Positions 34,398 through 43,133 of a stretch of DNA of 64,000 nt are shown here, one piece after another; position 1 is the first letter of the stretch; every line of letters starts with the position of its first letter. The notes below the pieces were generated by a model. That model had not been told where the DNA came from, made no database searches, and saw nothing but the letters and a program-made list of their open reading frames with translations. The stretch is from Pelagibius sp. CAU 1746. Lineage in GTDB: Bacteria; Pseudomonadota; Alphaproteobacteria; Kiloniellales; Kiloniellaceae. The stretch is from assembly GCF_039839785.1 (NCBI RefSeq), contig NZ_JBDOQT010000002.1:310001-374000 (forward strand), given 5' to 3'. The position numbers and the translations under genes are program-made.

Positions 34398-34865
34398 ATG
34401 GTCAGCTTCGAGCTTGTCGAGAGCAAAGCCCAGCCGCCGGAAAGCGCGGCAGAGTTGCTCGCGGTTTGGCACAGGTTCCATGCCGACGGCAAGGGGCCGA
34501 CCCGGAAGGACTTCACCCCTTTCGTTCTCAAGCCCTGGCTCGGCAACCTCGACGTTTACGAAGTCGAGGAAGCCGGCGCTGACGGTGGCTTGGACTTTCG
34601 AATGCGCCTCAACGGCACGGAGGTCGTGGCCCTGACCGGCGAGGACTGGACCGGCAAGACCGCCCGGGATATCGATCGCCACTTCGACCTCACCTTCCAT
34701 GAGGAACTGCTGTCGGTCTATCGCGGCAAGCAGCCGGTGGCGCAACGCATCCGCATCTTCCAGAAGGACCATCTCACCGCTTATCGCCTGATGCTGCCGG
34801 TCTTCTCGGAGACGCGCGACGGCACCGTGGCGCAGATCTTCCTCGCGATCTTCGAAGAGATCTAG
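34398..34865 (+). CDS. PAS_5 domain protein (copy 3)
   Basis: A 155-residue protein with one PAS_5-like domain: LAVWHRFHADGKGPTRKDFTP, FVLKPWLGNLDVYEVEE, FRMRLNGTEVVALTGEDWTGK and YRLMLPVFSE. It is more distant from copies 1 and 2 than they are from each other. No output domain and no operon partner. Ligand and role unknown. Confidence 0.75.
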   Translation: MVSFELVESKAQPPESAAELLAVWHRFHADGKGPTRKDFTPFVLKPWLGNLDVYEVEEAGADGGLDFRMRLNGTEVVALTGEDWTGKTARDIDRHFDLTFHEELLSVYRGKQPVAQRIRIFQKDHLTAYRLMLPVFSETRDGTVAQIFLAIFEEI

Positions 34866-34912
34866 CGTCGAGGGCTTTCTCCCGGCTTGACCTCGATCAA
34901 GGCGGATGCAAT

Positions 34913-34932
34913 ATGAGAATGATACTCATTAT
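34913..34932 (+). promoter_or_regulatory. Fur-box-like operator
   Basis: ATGAGAATGATACTCATTAT contains TGAGAAT-G-ATACTCA, one mismatch from a perfect 7-1-7 Fur palindrome, and lies 46 bases before the di-heme peroxidase start. It suggests control by a Fur-family iron or manganese regulator. Confidence 0.75.
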
Positions 34933-34977
34933 TAAATACTTTCCTGCCCCCGCCCTCCCGCTTGGAGGCGGCGGCAG

Positions 34978-36177
34978 GTGTCCCGAAACGATGGCTTCGA
35001 AACGATGACGCAACCGCCTCTCCTGTCGATCCTCGCCGCTTTCTGCGTGCTGACGGCCGCCGGCTTGCCCGCCCCCGGCAGCCACGCCGAAGAACCTCCG
35101 CCGTTCGAATCCATCGAAGCCCTCGGCGCGGCGCTGTTCTCCGACCCCAACCTCTCCAGGAACCGCACCCAGACCTGCGCCACCTGCCACGATCCCGGCG
35201 TCGCCTTTACCGATCCGCGCGGAACCAAGGCCGGGCTGGCGGTATCCCTGGGCGACGACGGCGTCTCGCTGGGCGACCGCAACACCCCGACCGCGGCCTA
35301 CGCAGGCTTCGCGCCGCCCTTTCACCTCACCGAGGAGGGCTTTTATGTCGGCGGCCAATTTCTCGACGGCCGCGAGCCCGATCTCGCCGGCCAGGCCGGC
35401 GGCCCGCCGCTCAATCCCATCGAAATGGGCATGACCGGGAAGGATCGCGTCGTGCGGCGGTTGCAGGAGAATTCAGGCTATGTGGCCGCCTTCAAGAAGT
35501 TCTACGGCGAGGATATATTCTCCAAGCCGGAGCGGGCCTACGAGGCCATGACCGAGAGCATCGCGGCCTTCGAGATGACGCCGCTCTTCGCACCCTTCGA
35601 TTCCAAATACGACCGCTTCCTGCGCGGCGAAACGGCGCTGAGCGACCAGGAGGAACTGGGCCGGCTGCTGTTCTTCTCCCAGCAGTTCACCAACTGCAAC
35701 CTCTGCCACCAGCTCCGCCGCTCGCCGGTCGCGGCGGACGAGACCTTTTCAAACTATCGGTACCACAACATCGGGATTCCGGAGAACGCAGCGGTCCGCG
35801 AGCTGAACGGCAGCGCGCCGGACTTCGTCGATCGCGGCCTGCTGGACAACCCCGCCGTCGACAACCCCGCCCAGGGCGGCAAGTTCAAAGTGCCGACCCT
35901 GCGCAACGTCGCGGTGACGCCCCCCTATATGCACAACGGCGTCTTCCGGGAGCTGCGCACCGCTGTACTGTTCTACAACAAGTACAACAGCAAGAGCGCC
36001 GAGCGGCAGGTCAATCCGGAAACCGGCAAACCCTGGCGCGCCCCGGAAGTGCCGGAGAATCTCGCCCTGGAAGAACTGACCCATGGCCCGGCGCTCGACG
36101 ACAGGCGCATCGATGCCATCGTCGCCTTTCTGAAGACCTTGACGGACAAGCGCTACGAACACCTGCTGGAAGAGTGA
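34978..36177 (+). CDS. Di-heme cytochrome c peroxidase (MauG/CcpA family)
   Basis: A 399-residue secreted enzyme. A signal peptide (LLSILAAFCVLTAAGLPAPGSHA) precedes two c-type heme motifs, CATCH at residues 67-71 and CNLCH near 240. The segments LGAALFSDPNLSRN and FKVPTLRNVAVTPPYMHNG are typical of bacterial di-heme peroxidases and MauG-like proteins. Such enzymes reduce periplasmic hydrogen peroxide or oxidise protein residues. GTG at 34978 with GGAGG ten bases upstream is chosen; ATG at 35005 is possible. A Fur box lies upstream. Confidence 0.92.
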   Translation: MSRNDGFETMTQPPLLSILAAFCVLTAAGLPAPGSHAEEPPPFESIEALGAALFSDPNLSRNRTQTCATCHDPGVAFTDPRGTKAGLAVSLGDDGVSLGDRNTPTAAYAGFAPPFHLTEEGFYVGGQFLDGREPDLAGQAGGPPLNPIEMGMTGKDRVVRRLQENSGYVAAFKKFYGEDIFSKPERAYEAMTESIAAFEMTPLFAPFDSKYDRFLRGETALSDQEELGRLLFFSQQFTNCNLCHQLRRSPVAADETFSNYRYHNIGIPENAAVRELNGSAPDFVDRGLLDNPAVDNPAQGGKFKVPTLRNVAVTPPYMHNGVFRELRTAVLFYNKYNSKSAERQVNPETGKPWRAPEVPENLALEELTHGPALDDRRIDAIVAFLKTLTDKRYEHLLEE

Positions 36178-36187
36178 GCCAGACCTT

Positions 36188-36216
36188 CCGGGCCGGAAGG
36201 CGGCATTCCGGCCCGG
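36188..36216. terminator. Bidirectional hairpin between convergent genes
   Basis: A perfect 11-bp stem, CCGGGCCGGAA and TTCCGGCCCGG with a 7-base loop, lies between the convergent peroxidase and unknown-function genes. It has no T tract on either strand, so the role as terminator is inferred from position. Confidence 0.55.
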
Positions 36217-36231
36217 ATCGCGGCGCGCGAC

Positions 36232-37572
36232 TCAGGCGTCTTCTTCCTCCTCGCCGACGGGGCAGCAACGGTATTCCTGCGACTTTTCCAGAAGGTCGAT
36301 CCGCTTTGCCAGCAGTTTGTTCTCCAGCTCCTTGCGCTCCAGCTCCAGCTTGATTTCCTGTTCGCGCGCCGGCTCGCAGACCGTGCACTCGTCCAGGCAT
36401 CCCTTGACCAGGATTGCGGGGGTCGGCAAGCAGGACTGAAGCTCGAAGGACAGTTCGGCCGCCAGCTTTGGATTGACCTTGCCGTTTTCCTTGTCGAGAA
36501 GCCCGGCGGCCACCAGCTCCTTGTCGACCGCCTGCAAGGCCCGTTGCCGGGCCGCATCGGAGATCGGCTGCGCGTTGACGAAGCGCTGCGCGGCCTGCGT
36601 CCGGCTGGCGAACTGCACGCCCTGCACCGAACCCGCGATGTCGCCCCCGCCGGAGGAGACGGCGCCGGCACGGTCGGCGACGAAGCTGGCGCGGGCGACG
36701 GACTCCACGTTGACCCGGTTGCCGGCCGTCGCCAGCACGCCCTGCGGGATCACCGAAACCTCGCCCGCAAAACGCGGCGGCAAGGTCGCCACCTTGCTGT
36801 CGCCCGCCGGGTCGATGATGCGGCGCGTGATCGACAGGATCTTGAAGCGGACGATCTGCGTCTTGTTGATCTGATAGGCGAAGTAGGTAACGGCATGGCA
36901 GCGGTTGGGGTTGGAGATGCTCCGCGTCGCGGCCTCGAAGGTGCTCTCCGATTCACCCTCGGCGTGGTTGCGGGTCTGCACTTCGCCGACGGCGACGGAA
37001 CTGGCCGCCCGCGTCGCCTCGACCGAACGTTCGTGCGACGATTCCGCGTGGCTTTTCAGCTCCCGCAGGAAGTCGAATGTCGAGCTGGCGTTGTAGCTTC
37101 CGCTCACGCTCACCGATGCGCCGGAGAAGAAGGTTTCGATGGCGCCCGAGGTGCTCCCGTCGGTCTTGAAGGAGCCGGAACTGGAGCGGTCGGCCTCGAC
37201 ATCGTCACGGACCGAGAGGTCGGACATGAAGCGATCCACCGAGCTCATGTAGTAGGACTCTTCCGAGGTCTGCTCGTGCCGGTAACTGACTTGAGACTCG
37301 CTGTCGAAAGTGAAGCGGTTCTTGCGGCTGGAGCTGTACAGCCGCACCGTCTCGCCGGGCAGCAGCGTGGTGGAGTAGACGAGATCGCCGAGGGACAGCG
37401 GCCCCGGACAACGTTCGAAGAGCACGCTGATCTTGATCTCGACGGGAATGTCGCCGACGCGGTTGACCAGCCGGTAGTCAAAGGTCAAGCGGTTGCAGCA
37501 CGGCTTCTCGGTCAGCTCGGGGCAGCAGGCAACGGCACTGGCCTTGATCGCCTTCTCCTGGATAACAGCCAT
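36232..37572 (-). CDS. Protein of unknown function with paired cysteines at both ends
   Basis: 446 residues, not recognised. The N-terminus has two cysteine pairs (C16C17 and C25C26) before a beta-rich region FDYRLVNRVGDIPVEIKISV, then LLPGETVRLYSSSRKNRF and serine-rich, charged helices around SYRHEQTSEESYYMSSVDRFMSDL. Near the C-terminus are CLDECTVC, a coiled coil (REQEIKLELERKELENKLL) and a final CC before an acidic tail. There is no signal peptide or membrane helix. The start at 37572 is set by GGAGGAA upstream. The cysteine pairs suggest metal binding or disulfide cross-linking. It is divergent from a LysR gene. Confidence 0.75.
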   Translation of the reverse strand: MAVIQEKAIKASAVACCPELTEKPCCNRLTFDYRLVNRVGDIPVEIKISVLFERCPGPLSLGDLVYSTTLLPGETVRLYSSSRKNRFTFDSESQVSYRHEQTSEESYYMSSVDRFMSDLSVRDDVEADRSSSGSFKTDGSTSGAIETFFSGASVSVSGSYNASSTFDFLRELKSHAESSHERSVEATRAASSVAVGEVQTRNHAEGESESTFEAATRSISNPNRCHAVTYFAYQINKTQIVRFKILSITRRIIDPAGDSKVATLPPRFAGEVSVIPQGVLATAGNRVNVESVARASFVADRAGAVSSGGGDIAGSVQGVQFASRTQAAQRFVNAQPISDAARQRALQAVDKELVAAGLLDKENGKVNPKLAAELSFELQSCLPTPAILVKGCLDECTVCEPAREQEIKLELERKELENKLLAKRIDLLEKSQEYRCCPVGEEEEDA

Positions 37573-37973
37573 GATCGAATTCCTCCGTTCCGCCCTCCGA
37601 CCCGGGCGCCCGCGAAACCGCGGCACGAGACAAGTTCGGAGAGCCCGTGGTCGCTCGGGCGGGCCCCGGGCAGCCGGAGAGCGCGGCGCGGAAACTCGCA
37701 ATCCACAGCGGACGGACCGCCTCCACCGGCCGCGAACCTTTCCGGGTTCGCCGCCCGCTGCCGGCACCCACTGCACGGCAGCGGCTTGGCGTATCACGCG
37801 TCCGGAAGCATCACTGTGACATTGCACACGGCCATCCCTCTGCGCCGCCGGCTACTTCTTTCGAGATACACGGCCTCTTGGCATAGGCGAAGCGGCCGGC
37901 GTGGACCTGCGATCGCAGGTGGCAACGACACTCCACTCTTGACCCAAGCAGCACTTCGCTCTAGAGGGCAAAG

Positions 37974-38885
37974 ATGTCCTACCGCCTGCCGCCCTTACAT
38001 TCCCTGCGCCTCTTCGAGGCCGCCGGGCGTTGCCTGAGTTTCAAGCAGGCGGCGGAGGAACTGCATCTCACGCCCAGCGCCATCAGCCACGGCATTCGGA
38101 CACTGGAGGATTGGCTGGGGGTGCAGCTCTTCCTGCGCGGCCGCGGCGCCTTGCGCCTCACGCCCGCCGGAGCCGCCTATCTGCCGCGCGTTCAAGCGGC
38201 GCTGGCGCAACTGGCCGAGGCGACAGAGGCCGTTCCTGGGCGGCGTCCCAGCGGACGGCTGTCTCTCAGTGTCGCGCCCAGCTTCGGCGTGCGCTGGCTG
38301 ATTCCCAGGCTGGCGGACTTCGACAGCCAGCATCCGGACATCGAGGTGGCGCTCGACAGCCTGCAACGCCAGATCGACTTCCCGCGCGACGGCGTCGACC
38401 TGGCGATCCGCATGGGGCGCGACGACTGGCCCGGCCTCGCGGCGGTCAAGCTGGTCACCGAGCAACTGGTGCCCGTGGCCGCGCCGCACTTGGCCGCAGG
38501 GCTCGAAAGCCCGGCCGATCTGGCCGGCCGTGCGCTGCTGCGGGTGACCAGCGTCACCGAGGATTGGGCGGCCTGGGCGGCGAAGGCTGGTGTCGAGGGC
38601 CTGGATCTCGACCGCGGCCTGCGCTTCGACAGCATCGACATGGCCCTGGAAGCGGCGGCCGAGGGACTGGGCATCGCCCTGGGGCGCCAGCCGCTGATCG
38701 ACAACGACCTGGCCGAGGGCCGTCTGGTCACGGTCCTGGGCCCGCCACAGCCGGCCGACACCTCCTATTGGCTGCTGGCCGGCCCCGACTCCCTCGCCCG
38801 TCCCGAGGTGCTGGCCTTCCGCGACTGGATCTGCAGCGCGCTGGGCGCCGACCCGGCCCCCGCCTTCGTTCAGCGGCCCGCGTAG
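37974..38885 (+). CDS. LysR-family regulator, GcvA-like
   Basis: 303 residues. The N-terminal HTH (LPPLHSLRLFEAAGRCLSF, TPSAISHGIRTLEDWLG) and the substrate domain (SGRLSLSVAPSFGVRWLIPRL, DGVDLAIRMG) place it in the GcvA-like branch. Its 3' end overlaps the convergent enoyl-CoA hydratase gene by 16 bases. The target is unknown; the divergent unknown-function gene at 36232-37572 is a candidate. Confidence 0.92.
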   Translation: MSYRLPPLHSLRLFEAAGRCLSFKQAAEELHLTPSAISHGIRTLEDWLGVQLFLRGRGALRLTPAGAAYLPRVQAALAQLAEATEAVPGRRPSGRLSLSVAPSFGVRWLIPRLADFDSQHPDIEVALDSLQRQIDFPRDGVDLAIRMGRDDWPGLAAVKLVTEQLVPVAAPHLAAGLESPADLAGRALLRVTSVTEDWAAWAAKAGVEGLDLDRGLRFDSIDMALEAAAEGLGIALGRQPLIDNDLAEGRLVTVLGPPQPADTSYWLLAGPDSLARPEVLAFRDWICSALGADPAPAFVQRPA

Positions 38886-39661
38886 ACGGCCTCTCGGCGG
38901 TCGATCCAGGCATATAACCCCTCCCGCAGATCCTCGCTGGGCACCATGCGGGCGAACTGCTCGCCCTCCATCTGCAGGCCCTCCCCGATGGACATGTTGA
39001 GACCGCGCGTCACCGCGTTGATGATACTCGTCACGGCCAAGGGCGAGTGCCGCAGGATACGCTCGGCCAAGCGGCGCGCCGCCGGGAGCAGTTCCGCCGG
39101 CGGCACCACCTGATTGACGAGGCCCAGTTCCAGGGCCCGCTGCGGTGAGAAGCTGTCGCCGGTCAGGAGCAGTTCGAGGGCCCGCTTGCGCCCGGCCAGC
39201 CGCGGCAGACGCTGCGTCCCGCCGAAGGTCGGCGGCATTCCCAGCTTGATCTCCGGCTTGGCGAAGACCGCGGCCTCGCTCGCCACGGCCAAGTGCACCG
39301 CCTCGGTGATCTCGCAGCCGCCGCCGTAGGCGAGGCCGTTGACCGCGGCGATCACCGGCTTACTGAACGCCTCCAGGCGCGCCGTCATCGATTGACCCCT
39401 GCGCACGAAGTCGCGCAGCGCCGGAGCGACGCCCTGCTGCACGCTGGCGGAAAACTCGTGGATGTCGCCGCCGGCGGAGAAGGCGCGCTCGCCGGCGCCG
39501 GTCAGGATCACGGCGCCCACGTCCGGCTCGCTCTCCAAGCGGTCCAGGCAGGCGAGCAACTCGTCCGCCATGGCATAATTGATGGCGTTCAGCCGCTCCG
39601 GACGATTGAGGGTCAGGGTGGCAATTCTCCCGGCGGTTTCGCAGAGAACGAAATTTGGCAT
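38870..39661 (-). CDS. Enoyl-CoA hydratase/isomerase family protein
   Basis: A 263-residue crotonase-fold enzyme acting on acyl-CoA esters. The oxyanion-hole segment GERAFSAGGDIHEF, the VNGLAYGGGCEITEAVHLAVAS segment and the PEIKLGMPPTFGGTQRLPRL segment with the family's catalytic acid position are present. The length is normal. It is not in an obvious beta-oxidation operon, so the physiological substrate is unknown. Confidence 0.92.
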   Translation of the reverse strand: MPNFVLCETAGRIATLTLNRPERLNAINYAMADELLACLDRLESEPDVGAVILTGAGERAFSAGGDIHEFSASVQQGVAPALRDFVRRGQSMTARLEAFSKPVIAAVNGLAYGGGCEITEAVHLAVASEAAVFAKPEIKLGMPPTFGGTQRLPRLAGRKRALELLLTGDSFSPQRALELGLVNQVVPPAELLPAARRLAERILRHSPLAVTSIINAVTRGLNMSIGEGLQMEGEQFARMVPSEDLREGLYAWIDRREAVYAGR

Positions 39662-39783
39662 GTGCGGCGCTCCGGCATGATTGGGCGGTAGGTCTTGGCC
39701 GCTTCACTCTCCGCGCACCGCCCCTCTCTGCGCAAACGAGTAATCTGCGCGCCGGGGTGAAGGAGATTCACCCGCTCCGCCGT

Positions 39784-40269
39784 TCAACCGTCCAGCACGG
39801 CCTTGCGCCGCGCCAGGCTCTCGGGCGGCCAGCAAGCCTCCCGGTCGTAGTAGTCCGGAAAGGCGAGCGCGCTTTGGGGCAGTTGGAACCAGGGCTGCTT
39901 CGAGGCGGTATAGATGTGGATGTCCGGCGGCAGGCGGTCCGGATCGTCCAGGGTCCCAACCCGCAGGAAGCGGATCTTGTCGCCGGCGCCTGCGTAGTTG
40001 CTCCACAGCGCCACGCTGCACGACGGACAGCGGGCGATCTCCTGGCCCTTACCGCTTTCGCTGGGCGTGAGCGCCACCTGCGGCGTACCATGCAGCAGTT
40101 CCACCCGCCCGGCCTCGACCATGGCATTCAGAACGAAGGCCGAGCCGGTTTCCCGCTGGCACCAGCGGCAGTGGCAGCAATGTACGTACAGCGGCGCGGT
40201 CGTCAGGCGATAGCGCACCTCGCCGCAAGCGCAGCCGCCCTCCAGGGGATAGCCTTCGGACCCGGTCAT
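39784..40269 (-). CDS. GFA family zinc protein
   Basis: A 161-residue protein of the glutathione-dependent formaldehyde-activating/CENP-V family. The zinc ligands are visible in CACGEVRY, HCCHCRWCQRETGS and ARCPSCSVALW. GGAGGAA lies before the ATG at 40269. Most members are not proven formaldehyde enzymes, so the function is open. A second, different GFA protein lies at 61559. Confidence 0.9.
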   Translation of the reverse strand: MTGSEGYPLEGGCACGEVRYRLTTAPLYVHCCHCRWCQRETGSAFVLNAMVEAGRVELLHGTPQVALTPSESGKGQEIARCPSCSVALWSNYAGAGDKIRFLRVGTLDDPDRLPPDIHIYTASKQPWFQLPQSALAFPDYYDREACWPPESLARRKAVLDG

Positions 40270-40360
40270 TCCGTTCCTCCGCGATTGGCTCAAGCGCCCC
40301 AGGATGGCTCCGGCGCCGTCACAAGGCAACCACCGGCGGCTGGCCCGCGAAGGAGGAACC

Positions 40361-40867
40361 TCAGTTCGGCACCTGCAGGGGAACCAATACCCGCCGGGTG
40401 TTGGCTCCGGAGGTCACCTGCAGCGCCTGGATGTAGGTGCCGGCATCCCAATTGCCGGAGACCGGGCGCAGGGCAAAACGATAGACACCGTCGGGAAACT
40501 CGGCGAAGCAGGCCGGACAGACGGCAGTCTGCACGAAGACCAGGCTGATGCCCCCCGGGTTCTGAAGTGCCGTAAAGGAGAAATCCCCCTCGGCCAATCC
40601 CGTGATCGGCAACCCGTTGGCGGTCCGCACCTGGACGAAAACGACGACGATGGAATCATTGCCGACCGCCGCCGCCCCGCTGGAGCCGGTGCCGCCGCAG
40701 AGGACGTGCCCCGCGATGTCGCAAGCATCGACGTCGATCACCACGTCGAGATTCTGGTTGGGCACGATGATGGTCCCCTCGCCGCTCTGGGCATTGGCGA
40801 TGCTGGTCACCGCCAAGGCGGTGATGAAGAAGAGAAGACTGAAATAGACGACACGAAGGCGTTGCAT
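40361..40867 (-). CDS. Small secreted protein of unknown function
   Basis: 168 residues. A clear Sec signal peptide (VVYFSLLFFITALAVTSIANA) is cleaved before QSGEG. The mature part is beta-rich (LDVVIDVDACDIAG, DSIVVVFVQVRTANGLPITGL, GVYRFALRPVSGNWDAGTYI) with four cysteines that could form disulfides, and it resembles an Ig-like or adhesin-type sandwich. GGGAGAG precedes the start. Not recognised; it is divergent from the sulfide-oxidation regulator gene. Confidence 0.75.
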   Translation of the reverse strand: MQRLRVVYFSLLFFITALAVTSIANAQSGEGTIIVPNQNLDVVIDVDACDIAGHVLCGGTGSSGAAAVGNDSIVVVFVQVRTANGLPITGLAEGDFSFTALQNPGGISLVFVQTAVCPACFAEFPDGVYRFALRPVSGNWDAGTYIQALQVTSGANTRRVLVPLQVPN

Positions 40868-41115
40868 TGGACTCTCCCATATTGACTGCACCCTGGACCA
40901 AGCCTGCCCACGGCCGGCGCCGAGCCCTATGCGGAATCCCACATATCCGGGGCGTCCCTCTTATGCTCCGGACGGACACCTCCTTTGCGCCACCGGTGGA
41001 CGGCGCCGCCCGCCCTGAGATAAGGTCGGGCGGATGAACCGCTCGCTTCCCGGCCCGGCGCGCGGAATCAGGCCCGCCCCCTTTCCCCGATACCTTGCCC
41101 AGGAGTAGTTCTGCG

Positions 41116-41778
41116 ATGTCGCCCGAATGGATCACCCGCTTTCCCGAGTTGGGCAAGCTGACGGCGTCCGAGCAGAAGCTGATTGCCGAGCGCGCGCAGG
41201 CCATCTCCCTGCCCGCCCAGACCACGGTCTTCGCCCCCGGTCTGCCGGCCGAGAACTTCCTGCTGGTTCTGGACGGCACCGTCCGGGTGCAGCAGGTCTC
41301 CTCCGGCGGGCGCGAGATCGTGCTCTACCGGGTCACCGGCGGGGAGAGCTGTATCATGACCACCGCCTGCCTGCTGTCGCAGGACACCTATAACGCCGAG
41401 GGCATCACCGAGACCCCGGTGCAGGCCGTGGCCGTGCCCAAGGCCGCCTTCGACGAACTGATGGCCCGCTCCGCCGAGTTCCGGCGCTTCGTCTTCTCCG
41501 ACTATTCCAGCCGGATCACCGATCTGCTGCACGTGGTCGAGGAGGTCGCCTTCGAGCGCATCGACAAGCGCCTGGCCCAGAAGCTGCTGGACCGTGCCGA
41601 CGAGAGCGGGCAGTTGAACGCCACTCACCAGGACTTGGCGGTGGAACTGGGCACGGCCCGCGAGGTCGTCAGCCGCCACCTGAAGGAGTTTCAGCGCCGC
41701 GGCTGGCTGGAACTGACCCGCGGCCAGATCGCCCTGGCCGAGCGCGCCGCCCTGGAACGTCTGGCCGGCGGCACCTGA
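41116..41778 (+). CDS. Crp/Fnr-family regulator of sulfide-oxidation locus
   Basis: A 220-residue regulator: cNMP-like beta-roll (LPAQTTVFAPGLPAENFLLVLDG), a long dimer helix and a C-terminal HTH (TAREVVSRHLKEFQRRGWLEL). It lacks the Fnr iron-sulfur cysteines at the N-terminus but has C79 and C85 in GGESCIMTTACLL, which could be a thiol/persulfide switch. It stands just before a sulfide-oxidation operon, whose upstream region has a Crp/Fnr-type palindrome. Start at 41116 with AGGAG upstream. A sulfide-sensing role is inferred from context. Confidence 0.85.
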   Translation: MSPEWITRFPELGKLTASEQKLIAERAQAISLPAQTTVFAPGLPAENFLLVLDGTVRVQQVSSGGREIVLYRVTGGESCIMTTACLLSQDTYNAEGITETPVQAVAVPKAAFDELMARSAEFRRFVFSDYSSRITDLLHVVEEVAFERIDKRLAQKLLDRADESGQLNATHQDLAVELGTAREVVSRHLKEFQRRGWLELTRGQIALAERAALERLAGGT

Positions 41779-41852
41779 ACGACCCCCGAAGGCCCCGAAA
41801 ACCCGCCGCTTTCAAGCGATTGATCTGGCGCAAGGCCGCTGCGCGCCGTTGC

Positions 41853-41865
41853 GTGACTAAATCAC
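41853..41865 (+). promoter_or_regulatory. Crp/Fnr-type operator before the sulfide-oxidation operon
   Basis: GTGACTAAATCAC is a GTGA-N5-TCAC palindrome of the Crp/Fnr type, 82 bases before the DUF2892 start and 75 bases after the regulator gene. It is the likely target of the adjacent regulator. Confidence 0.7.
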
Positions 41866-41946
41866 ATATTCGCGGCGGCGGCGTCAATAGTCTGCGGGTC
41901 AGGGCATCTGAGTAGCGGCCCTTTCCTGCAGCGAGGAGACCATCCC

Positions 41947-42147
41947 ATGAACCGCAACGTTGGAACTCTCGACCGTATTCTGCGCATCATCGTCGGTGTC
42001 GCCCTGATCGCCCTGGTCTTCGTCGGCCCGAAGACCGCCTGGGGCTGGATCGGCGTGATCCCTCTGGTCACGGCGTTCATTGGGTTCTGCCCGGCCTACC
42101 GCCTGCTGGGCATCTGCACCAACGCCGGCAAGAGCAAACAAGCCTAA
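41947..42147 (+). CDS. DUF2892 (YgaP-type) membrane protein
   Basis: 66 residues: MNRNVGTLDRILRIIVGVAL, two membrane helices, and a cysteine pair FCPAYRLLGIC. DUF2892 proteins accompany rhodanese and sulfur-oxidation genes. It is the first gene of the operon with the MBL protein, the SQR fusion and SulP. An E. coli relative, YgaP, carries this domain fused to rhodanese. The role here may be in transfer or efflux of sulfur species. Confidence 0.9.
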   Translation: MNRNVGTLDRILRIIVGVALIALVFVGPKTAWGWIGVIPLVTAFIGFCPAYRLLGICTNAGKSKQA

Positions 42148-42186
42148 GCCAACAGGCCCCGGCTGAAAGAGTTAGAAAGGAGCGCC

Positions 42187-43050
42187 ATGAACCCCGAAGT
42201 GAAGACCTTCTTCGACGAAGCCACCTTTACCGCGACCCATGTGGTCTGGGACCCCGAGACCAAGGCCGCCGCCATCATCGATTCCGTCAAGGACTACGAC
42301 CCGAAATCGGGCCGGACCCGCACGGACTCCGCCGACGCGGTGATCGATTTCGCGAAGAGCCAGGGTCTGGCCGTGGAATGGATTCTGGAGACCCACGTCC
42401 ACGCCGACCATCTGACCGCGGCGCCCTACCTGAAGGACAAGCTGGGCGGCAAGACCGGCATCGGCGCGCGCATCGATTCGGTACAGGGCGTCTTCAAGAA
42501 GGTCTTCAACGTCGAGGCCGACTTCGCCACCGACGGGCGGCAGTTCGACAAGCTGTTTGAGGACGGCGAGACCTTCGGGATCGGCGGGCTGGAAGCGAAG
42601 GTGATGCATACGCCCGGCCATACGCCGGCCTGTTCGACCTACGTTATCGGCGATACCGCCTTCGTCGGCGACACCCTTTTCATGCCCGACTTCGGTACGG
42701 CGCGCTGCGATTTCCCGGGCGGCGACCCGCGCCAGCTCTACCGCTCCATCCAGAAGATCCTGGCCCTGCCGGCCGAGACCCGCCTCTTCCTTTGCCACGA
42801 CTACAAGGCGCCGGGCCGAGACGACTATGTCTGGCAGACCACCGTAGCCGAGGAAAAGGCGAAGAACATCCATGTCCACGAAGGCGTCAGCGAGGATGAC
42901 TTCGTGCAGATGCGCACCGCAAGGGACAAGACCCTGGACATGCCCGTGCTGATCCTGCCGTCGGTCCAGGTCAACATGCGCGCCGGCGACCTGCCGCCGG
43001 CCGAGGACAACGGCGTGCGCTATCTGAAGATCCCGCTCGACGCCCTCTAG
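42187..43050 (+). CDS. MBL-fold persulfide dioxygenase-like hydrolase
   Basis: A 287-residue metallo-beta-lactamase-fold protein of the ETHE1/Blh group, which oxidises glutathione persulfide to sulfite. The metal motif THVHADH (H70-H75 region), HTPGHTPACSTYVIGD and the downstream LCHDY histidine are present. It sits between DUF2892 and a sulfide:quinone oxidoreductase fusion, the expected pathway partners. RBS AAAGGAG precedes the ATG. Confidence 0.9.
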   Translation: MNPEVKTFFDEATFTATHVVWDPETKAAAIIDSVKDYDPKSGRTRTDSADAVIDFAKSQGLAVEWILETHVHADHLTAAPYLKDKLGGKTGIGARIDSVQGVFKKVFNVEADFATDGRQFDKLFEDGETFGIGGLEAKVMHTPGHTPACSTYVIGDTAFVGDTLFMPDFGTARCDFPGGDPRQLYRSIQKILALPAETRLFLCHDYKAPGRDDYVWQTTVAEEKAKNIHVHEGVSEDDFVQMRTARDKTLDMPVLILPSVQVNMRAGDLPPAEDNGVRYLKIPLDAL

Positions 43051-43133
43051 AGGCCGCTGGCGGAGGCCGAGAGCCGAAGAACAGAACGACATCCAACGCG
43101 GATAGCCGCCCGACAGAGTCTCAGGAGGACTCC

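Noticed and set aside
36544-38037. 497-codon + frame opposite the unknown-function gene
   Set aside because: The minus-strand gene has a proper ribosome-binding site, regular cysteine placement and a coiled coil, while the + frame is low-complexity and runs into the LysR gene in the wrong frame.
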